A DNA stretch of 64,000 nt from the NCBI GenBank assembly GCA_964406515.1, contig CAYORV010000001.1, forward strand, positions 1-64,000. The letters run 5' to 3'. The translations under genes were made by a program, and so were the position numbers. The DNA comes from JAGLWP01 sp964406515. GTDB taxonomy: Archaea > Nanobdellota > Nanobdellia > Pacearchaeales > GW2011-AR1. The notes beneath the pieces were generated by a model. It had not been told where the DNA came from and searched no databases. It was given only the letters and a program-made list of their open reading frames with translations. Shown piece after piece: positions 58,825 through 64,000 of the stretch (within the stretch, counting starts at the first letter, position 1; every line of letters begins with the position of its first letter).

Positions 58825-58876
58825 AAATAAAATTCACATCGCCACCATAACAATCTATTGTTGAATTGATTAAAAT
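58825..58876 (-). repeat. 52-base copy of the 3' end of the 60889 radical SAM gene
   Basis: The segment matches 60891-60942 at 49 of 52 positions in the same orientation. On the minus strand it reads ILINSTIDCYGGDVNFI then stop, the C-terminus of that radical SAM protein with one Asp-to-Gly change. It ends exactly where the glycosyltransferase pseudogene begins, marking a recombination junction. Confidence 0.85.
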
Positions 58877-59382
58877 GGCCAATGGATAAAAAGATTATCA
58901 TTTATTTGGGTAGGGTTGGTTATCTTAAAGGTACTAATTATTTAATAGAAGCTATGAAAAAATTAAAAGATGTTGATTTAAAATTAATAGGGTGGCTTCA
59001 AGATGCAAATTTCAAAGAACTTGAATTATCTAAAGAAATGAAAAATGTTGAGTATTTTGGAGCAATTTTTGGAAAAAAGAAACTTGTTTATACAAGTGCA
59101 TGTGATGCTTTTGTTTTGCCTTCAACAAAAGAAGGAGCTTCAATTGTTGTAATGGAAGCTCTTGCAAGAAATTTGCCAGTTGTTTCAACAGATGTTGGAG
59201 TAATAAAATTAGTAATAGAAGGTGGTTTAAATGGTAAAATAATTCCCCGGAGATAGTGATGCCATTGTCAAAGCTGTAAAAGAAATTTTGATATGGAAGA
59301 AAAAAATGTGAAACAATATGCAGAAAAATATAGGTGGGAAAAAATAATTGATGATACTATAGAAGATTATGAAAATATTTAA
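58873..59382 (+). pseudogene. Truncated, frameshifted GT4 glycosyltransferase remnant
   Basis: The remnant matches the C-terminal half of the GT4 protein at 54741 from its KWPLNKK (residue 220) on. It starts KWPMDKKIIIYLGRVGYLKG, with homology running up to the repeat junction, so the ATG at 58882 is not the original start. EGASIVVMEALARNLPVVSTD is intact. The frame breaks near 59245 (stop TAG 59254-59256), continues in the next frame as GDSDAIVKAVKEILIWK, breaks again in an A run near 59300, and resumes NVKQYAEKYRWEKIIDDTIE to the TAA at 59382. The first 219 residues are missing. Confidence 0.88.
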
Positions 59383-59388
59383 TATGTG

Positions 59389-59416
59389 AGATTATAACTC
59401 AATAAATTTTATAAAC
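59389..59416 (+). promoter_or_regulatory. Shared promoter element, copy 5 (diverged)
   Basis: The segment matches the 28-base element at 56950 at 24 positions and ends 21 bases before the ATG at 59437, the same spacing as copies 3 and 4. Confidence 0.7.
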
Positions 59417-59436
59417 TAAGTTATGTCTTTCTTTTT

Positions 59437-60864
59437 ATGGTGCAAAGAAAAAAAGTTATATTGATGTATCCTAATTTTGAATGGGCAGAATTTATGGAGA
59501 GAACAAAATGGATTACACATCCTTATAATATTGGGATTCTTGCAGCAATGATTGAAGATAAATATGATGTGAGTATAATTGATGCAAATATGGATAATTT
59601 ATCTAAAAACGAATTTGCTGAATTAATAAAAAATTCACAACCAGATGTTCTTGGAATATCTGTAGCTACAAACGAATATACCAAATCTGGATTAATTGCA
59701 GCTGAGATAGCAAAAAAAAATAATCCGAACACAAAGATCATCATGGGGGGTGTTGCAGTAACATCTAATCATAAACCTTTCATTGAAAACCCTCATGTAG
59801 ATGGTGTAATTATTGGGGAAGGAGAATATGCTTTCAAAAAGTTTTGTAGTTTTTTATGTGGGAAAGACGATTTTCCAGAAAAAGGAATTTTGTATAAAAA
59901 AGATGGTGAGATCATGGGAAGTGGCAGGGTAGATTTTATTCAAGATTTAGATAAACTCCCTCTACCTGCATATCATCTAGTTGATTTTAAGAAATATACT
60001 ACCCAAACACCAAGGGAGGGTATTGATAGACCAAGAGACAGACCTTATGCACGAATTCTCACTTCTAGAGGTTGCCCACATAATTGCTGTTTTTGTGAAG
60101 TCGGTTCTATATCTGGAAAAAAAGTAAGATTTAGAAGTGTGGAAAATATTATCAAGGAGATTGAATGGTTAATCAAGGAATATGGTATAAAGGCGTTGAT
60201 TTTTGATGATGATAATCTTACTATTGATAAAGAGAGAGCTAAGAAATTATTTAGAACAATGATTGATAGAAAGTATAATTTAAAATGGCATGATTCTGCG
60301 ATAGCCATAGGCACTTTGGATGATGAAATGCTCAGTCTGATGAAAGAAAGCGGTTGTGAATTTATAAATGTAGCAATTGAAAGTGGGAATCCAAGAGTGT
60401 CTAAAGAAATTGTACACAAACCTATTAATTTAGGATCTGTCAAAGAAATGATAAAGAAAATAAAGGATCCTGGGATTGATGTGGGTGCTAATTTTATAAT
60501 AGGGTTTCCTGGAGAAACCTGGGAAGAGATAAGAGAAACTATTAAGTTTGCTGAAGACATAGATGTTGATTATGTAAGAATATTTATTGCAACTCCTCTC
60601 CCCAACACAGAACTCTATAGAATGGCAAGAGAAGGTGGATATTTAAAAGAAGGTTTTGATTTTAACAGGCATTTATGGACAGATGGGTGGATTGAAACCA
60701 ATGAATTTCGTGCGCAGGATTTGAAAATTTTAAGAGCCTATGAATGGGACAGAATTAATTTCTCAGACCCAGAGAAGAGGAAAAAGATAGCAAGAATGAT
60801 GGGAATGAATGAAGAAAGGCTAAATGAAATTAGAAAAGATACCTTAAAGAGAGCTAATCCTTAG
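59437..60864 (+). CDS. B12-binding-type radical SAM protein (5)
   Basis: The 475-residue protein has a B12-binding domain (IGILAAMIEDKYDVSIIDAN, IIMGGVAVTSNHKPFIENPH, DGVIIGEGEYAFKKF) and radical SAM motif LTSRGCPHNCCFCEVGSISG. SGCEFINVAIESGNPRV and FIIGFPGETWEEIRETI complete the signature. It lacks the basic hydrophobic tail of proteins 3 and 4. Its start is fixed by the promoter element at 59389-59416. It converges on the radical SAM gene at 60889. Confidence 0.87.
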   Translation: MVQRKKVILMYPNFEWAEFMERTKWITHPYNIGILAAMIEDKYDVSIIDANMDNLSKNEFAELIKNSQPDVLGISVATNEYTKSGLIAAEIAKKNNPNTKIIMGGVAVTSNHKPFIENPHVDGVIIGEGEYAFKKFCSFLCGKDDFPEKGILYKKDGEIMGSGRVDFIQDLDKLPLPAYHLVDFKKYTTQTPREGIDRPRDRPYARILTSRGCPHNCCFCEVGSISGKKVRFRSVENIIKEIEWLIKEYGIKALIFDDDNLTIDKERAKKLFRTMIDRKYNLKWHDSAIAIGTLDDEMLSLMKESGCEFINVAIESGNPRVSKEIVHKPINLGSVKEMIKKIKDPGIDVGANFIIGFPGETWEEIRETIKFAEDIDVDYVRIFIATPLPNTELYRMAREGGYLKEGFDFNRHLWTDGWIETNEFRAQDLKILRAYEWDRINFSDPEKRKKIARMMGMNEERLNEIRKDTLKRANP

Positions 60865-60888
60865 TTTAAGAATTGTTTTGGAAAAATA

Positions 60889-61971
60889 TCAAATAAAATT
60901 CACATCATCACCATAACAATCTATTGTTGAATTGATTAGAATATTTTTTGCATTATTTGCACAATGATGCTTGCATTGTTCTTGAGGATTAAATGTTTCA
61001 AATATCTTTTTTGCTTCTTCGCTAAACCATAGCTCTTTGAAAGATTTATCTTTTATTGAACCAAGAATTCCTGTTGATGAATAAGCTTTGTCATGACAAA
61101 AATAAACATTGCAATCAGCGCCAATCACAGGAACAGTCTGCATTATCCAACATCGATTATAATTTCTTTCAGAAACACTTGCTCCTGAGAAGTCTCCTTC
61201 ATATGTATCATAAACATTAAAACTTTCATCTTGGAATTCTTTTTTTGCTCTTTCAATTTGTTCTAAAACTTGAGAATTTATTGGTGCATGATATTCTTTG
61301 AAATTCTGTATCCACATTGGAGTAATTTTTATATGGTTGCATCCCAAATCTTTAAAGTGTTTCACACTTCGATAAACTTGGTCAGCATTATCTTTATGGA
61401 CGACAAAGTTTATTCCTAGTTCGCAGTTAGGGTCTTTTATTTGAGCAAATTTTCTTATGTTTTCTGTTAGCTTGTGAAACCATTCCTCAGGAACTCGTCT
61501 TATTTTTGAAAAAGATGCTGCATCACTTGCATCTGAAGATATTCTGACCCAATGCGCACGAGAAAGAATTTCTGCTTTTTTTCCTTCTAAACCTTGCCCG
61601 TTTGTTATAATTGATAGATTAATACCTGCATCAAGAATTTTCTGCATTGCTTCTTCAATATATGGATAAATCAAAGGTTCTCCTCCTCCAGAAAAAGTTA
61701 CAGATTTAACTCCCATTTCTTTAAAGTCATTTATTATTTCCATTGTTTTTTCACGGGGAATTTCATCTAATCTATCTTTCATTTTATCCCTAACTTCTGT
61801 GTCCCCAGTATCAGGGGCATAAGAACAAAAAGCGCAATGATGATTACATCTATTGGTTGGTTTAAATCTAACATAAATTGGAGGAGTAATCTTTCCATCT
61901 ACAAAAGATTTAAGTTTTTCATGATGCCAGAGAATCTTAAGCCCACCGTATCTTTGTTTTATTTCAGTCAT
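60889..61971 (-). CDS. Radical SAM/SPASM protein (4)
   Basis: The 360-residue protein has VRFKPTNRCNHHCAFCSYAP (CX3CX2C), VTFSGGGEPLIYPYIEEA and a SPASM-like C-terminus: IGADCNVYFCHDKAYSSTG and PQEQCKHHCANNAKN. The ATG at 61971 is preferred because the minus-strand TATA in AATTTATAAATATT (61987-62000) lies at about -22; an ATG at 62034 would fall inside the aminotransferase. A 52-base copy of its 3' end lies at 58825, showing that a second copy of this gene once existed here. Confidence 0.86.
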   Translation of the reverse strand: MTEIKQRYGGLKILWHHEKLKSFVDGKITPPIYVRFKPTNRCNHHCAFCSYAPDTGDTEVRDKMKDRLDEIPREKTMEIINDFKEMGVKSVTFSGGGEPLIYPYIEEAMQKILDAGINLSIITNGQGLEGKKAEILSRAHWVRISSDASDAASFSKIRRVPEEWFHKLTENIRKFAQIKDPNCELGINFVVHKDNADQVYRSVKHFKDLGCNHIKITPMWIQNFKEYHAPINSQVLEQIERAKKEFQDESFNVYDTYEGDFSGASVSERNYNRCWIMQTVPVIGADCNVYFCHDKAYSSTGILGSIKDKSFKELWFSEEAKKIFETFNPQEQCKHHCANNAKNILINSTIDCYGDDVNFI

Positions 61972-62005
61972 CTTATAAAAGGATAATTTTAATTTATAAA
62001 TATTA

Positions 62006-63190
62006 TTATCTTTTTTCCCTATCTTCAAGAACATTCCTCATTCTTTCTATTCCTTTCTCAATATTCTTAATAGAATTAGCGTAACATAATCTAACATAAC
62101 CTTCACCTTGTTCTCCAAAAAAATTCCCCGGGCATATAGCAACTCCTGCTTTTTCAAGCATAAGATCAGAAAATTCTCCACTTGTAAGTCCGGTCTCCTT
62201 TATATTTGGGAAAACATAAAACGCTCCTTTTGGATTTAAACAACTAATGCCGGGTAAACTATTTAATTTTTCAACAATAACATCTCTCCTTTTTCTAAAT
62301 TCATCTATCATATCACTAATCGGTTCTTGACTGCCTTTCATAGCTTCTATTCCTGCCCTTTGTATGAATGGTGAAACGCATGAACTTGTTGTTTCAAGCA
62401 ACAACCCCATTTTTTCAATTAAATCCGAAGGTCCTGTCACAGCTCCAAGACGCCAACCAGTCATAGCATAAGTTTTGCTAAAAGCATGAACCACAATTGT
62501 TCTTTTTTTACATTGGTCATATTTGCTTGGAGAACAAAAATGAGTTTCTGAATCAGGATAAACCATTCTGCCATAAACTTCATCACTTAATAAGTATAAA
62601 TCATATTTTTCAGCGATATTATAAATTCTTTCCATTTCTTTTTCTGTCATAACAGAACCTGTAGGATTGTGCGGGGAATTAATTATAATCATCCTTGTTT
62701 TATCTGTTATCATTTTTTCAACATCATCAGGATTTAATCTAAATTCATTTTTTTCATAAAGAGGAATCTTTACTGGCTTAACTCCTAGAACTTTAAGTAT
62801 TGAATTATATGAAACAAAACTGGGATCAGGAATAATAACTTCTTCCCCGGGATTTACTGCACATGATACAGCATAATAAATTTGTATATTTGCTCCTGCA
62901 GTAACTAAAATTTGATTTAATTCAGGTTTAAATTTTCTAGACCTTTCTGTCATCTCTACTGCAATTTTTTTAAATTCTAATAACCCAGAAGAATTTGTAT
63001 AATGGGTATCTCCTTTTTTTAAGGCTTCACAAGCAGCTTCAACAATACTTTTTGGAGTATCAAAATCAGGGTCCCCTATTTCAAAATGAATAATTTCCTT
63101 TCCTTGCCTTTCAAGCTCTTGAGCCTTGGCAAGTATTTGAAACATTTTTTGCCCTTCTATTTTATGTGCAACATCGGATAATCTTCTCAT
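62006..63190 (-). CDS. Class I/II PLP-dependent aminotransferase
   Basis: The 394-residue protein has fold-type I signatures: EIGDPDFDTPKSI at the N-terminus, SPHNPTGSVMTEKEME, LSDEVYGRMVY and the PLP lysine in VHAFSKTYAMTGWRLGAV. Length and motifs fit the AspB/alanine/aromatic aminotransferase group. The amino acceptor cannot be assigned; generic amino-acid metabolism is as likely as nucleotide-sugar amination (sugar aminotransferases are usually another family). The minus-strand TATA ATATTTATATAC (63216-63227) supports the ATG at 63190. Confidence 0.9.
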   Translation of the reverse strand: MRRLSDVAHKIEGQKMFQILAKAQELERQGKEIIHFEIGDPDFDTPKSIVEAACEALKKGDTHYTNSSGLLEFKKIAVEMTERSRKFKPELNQILVTAGANIQIYYAVSCAVNPGEEVIIPDPSFVSYNSILKVLGVKPVKIPLYEKNEFRLNPDDVEKMITDKTRMIIINSPHNPTGSVMTEKEMERIYNIAEKYDLYLLSDEVYGRMVYPDSETHFCSPSKYDQCKKRTIVVHAFSKTYAMTGWRLGAVTGPSDLIEKMGLLLETTSSCVSPFIQRAGIEAMKGSQEPISDMIDEFRKRRDVIVEKLNSLPGISCLNPKGAFYVFPNIKETGLTSGEFSDLMLEKAGVAICPGNFFGEQGEGYVRLCYANSIKNIEKGIERMRNVLEDREKR

Positions 63191-63282
63191 TTTAATATAA
63201 AAGTTTAATGAAATTTGTATATAAATATTCCCTAAGATACCTCTTCATAATTTAGGTTATTGTAAGAAATAGCTATTAAAGA

Positions 63283-63298
63283 TATATAAATTTTAAAA
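63283..63298 (+). promoter_or_regulatory. TATA box of the SDR gene
   Basis: TATAAATTTTAAAAAG-like AT-rich core lies about 26-40 bases before the ATG at 63324. No other feature is visible between 63191 and 63323 apart from the divergent aminotransferase promoter. Confidence 0.4.
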
Positions 63299-63323
63299 AG
63301 CTAGTAATTTTTATTATATTTCA

Positions 63324-64000
63324 ATGGATTTAGAGATAAAAAATAAAAAAGCCCTTGTGACTGGTGCAGGAAGAGGGCTTGGAAAATCAATAGCAATTAA
63401 TTTAGCAAAAGAAGGGGTAAAAGTTGTAGTTGTATCTAGAACAGAATCTTATTTAAAAGAAGTTCTAGAAGAAATGGGTGGAGAAAACGAAGGGCATTAT
63501 ATGATTGTATGTGATTTAATGGGAGAAGGAGCACCACAAAAAGTTTTTGAAGAAATTAAAGAAAAATTTGGAGAACCAGATATTTTAGTAAATAATTTAG
63601 GTGGAGTATTAGATATCAGAGACCCTTTTTGTTCATTAGATGATTGGAAGAAGACCTATAGAATTAATTTGGAAGTTGCTATTGAGTTAAATAATTTAGT
63701 TATACCTTATATGGAAAGTAAAGGGTGGGGACGAATTGTTAATGTTTCTTCAACTGCAGGAATGGAAAATAATGGTCCAATAACTTACTGCACAATGAAA
63801 GCGGCTCTTACAGCATATACTCGATCTTTAGGAAGAGTTTTAGCAAAATCAGGGATTGTGATGTCGGCTATTATGCCAGGAGCAGTCCTCACAAAAGGGG
63901 GCGATTGGGATAAAGTGTTGAAGGAAAGACCAGAACATGCAGAAAAATATCTAGCTGAAAGATGTCCTATGGGAAAATTTGGAGAACCCGATGATATAGG
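63324..64000 (+). CDS. Short-chain dehydrogenase/reductase (partial, 3' end beyond window)
   Basis: Reading from the ATG gives MDLEIKNKKALVTGAGRGLG, the TGxxxGxG nucleotide-binding motif of classical SDRs. NNLGG follows, then NVSSTAGMEN (catalytic Ser) and YCTMK (YxxxK). The frame is open to the window edge (225 complete codons), so only the last 20-30 residues are missing. FabG-type and sugar or polyketide reductases share this layout, so the substrate is unknown. The gene is divergent from the aminotransferase. Confidence 0.9.
   Translation, partial: MDLEIKNKKALVTGAGRGLGKSIAINLAKEGVKVVVVSRTESYLKEVLEEMGGENEGHYMIVCDLMGEGAPQKVFEEIKEKFGEPDILVNNLGGVLDIRDPFCSLDDWKKTYRINLEVAIELNNLVIPYMESKGWGRIVNVSSTAGMENNGPITYCTMKAALTAYTRSLGRVLAKSGIVMSAIMPGAVLTKGGDWDKVLKERPEHAEKYLAERCPMGKFGEPDDI

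Noticed and set aside
56950..59416. Repeated 28-base units as a CRISPR array or insertion-site repeat
   Set aside because: The units are about 840 and 1,600 bases apart, each directly before a start codon and containing a TATA box; there are no spacers and no cas genes.
58825..60942. The 52-base direct repeats as ends of a transposon
   Set aside because: The repeat is coding sequence of a radical SAM C-terminus, has no inverted ends, and no transposase lies between the copies.

Overview
The window looks like a piece of a small, AT-rich archaeal genome, most likely a DPANN archaeon of the Woesearchaeota/Pacearchaeota kind. The evidence is an archaeal ribosomal-protein superoperon with eS4, eL32 and eL19, an EMC3-type insertase gene after secY, prefoldin alpha, AglB/AglH N-glycosylation genes, an AMP phosphorylase plus a ribose-1,5-bisphosphate isomerase-like protein, TATA-box promoters placed about 20-35 bases from start codons (many transcripts probably leaderless), and very tight gene packing. 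The lineage is an inference from gene content; no rRNA gene is present to confirm it.

Region 1 (1-4,800): a partial DPANN-type protein, AMP phosphorylase, an AI-2E-family permease, two proteins of unknown function, and a HicA/HicB pair arranged tail to tail. Region 2 (4,900-20,800): the superoperon uL3-uL4-uL23-X-uL2-uS19-uL22-uS3-uL29-aIF1-uS17-X-uL14-X-uL24-eS4-uL5-uS14-X-uS8-X-uL6-eL32-eL19-uL18-uS5-uL30-X-uL15-SecY-EMC3. Six small genes of unknown function (X) are intercalated, and three of them share a spacing-conserved motif. The ribosomal genes carry copies of a short palindromic element inserted in frame, reminiscent of the Rickettsia palindromic elements. Region 3 (20,900-27,300): prefoldin alpha, R15P isomerase-like protein, a SpoIIM-family membrane protein, the oligosaccharyltransferase AglB and a GlcNAc-1-phosphate transferase (AglH type).

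Region 4 (27,300-64,000) is a large surface-glycan or glycolipid region. It holds five B12-binding-type radical SAM proteins, four further radical SAM proteins (at least three of SPASM type), GT2, GT4 and GT-C glycosyltransferases, a polysaccharide deacetylase, two PHP-type proteins, an AglD-like flippase-type protein, an alkaline-phosphatase-superfamily enzyme, a Gfo/Idh/MocA oxidoreductase, an HD hydrolase, an aminotransferase and a partial SDR. At its centre (40.6-46.5 kb) lies what reads as a complete nucleotide-activated heptose pathway: HddC-like nucleotidyltransferase, HddA-like kinase fused to a HAD phosphatase, a second GHMP kinase paralogue, GmhA isomerase, an SDR epimerase and an HldE-C-like cytidylyltransferase-fold enzyme. 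Two paralogous GT2 genes bracket it.

The glycan region shows recent rearrangement. A 52-base copy of the 3' end of one radical SAM gene abuts a truncated, frameshifted glycosyltransferase pseudogene. Several genes there share a promoter with a conserved element just upstream of the TATA box, which suggests a common regulator.
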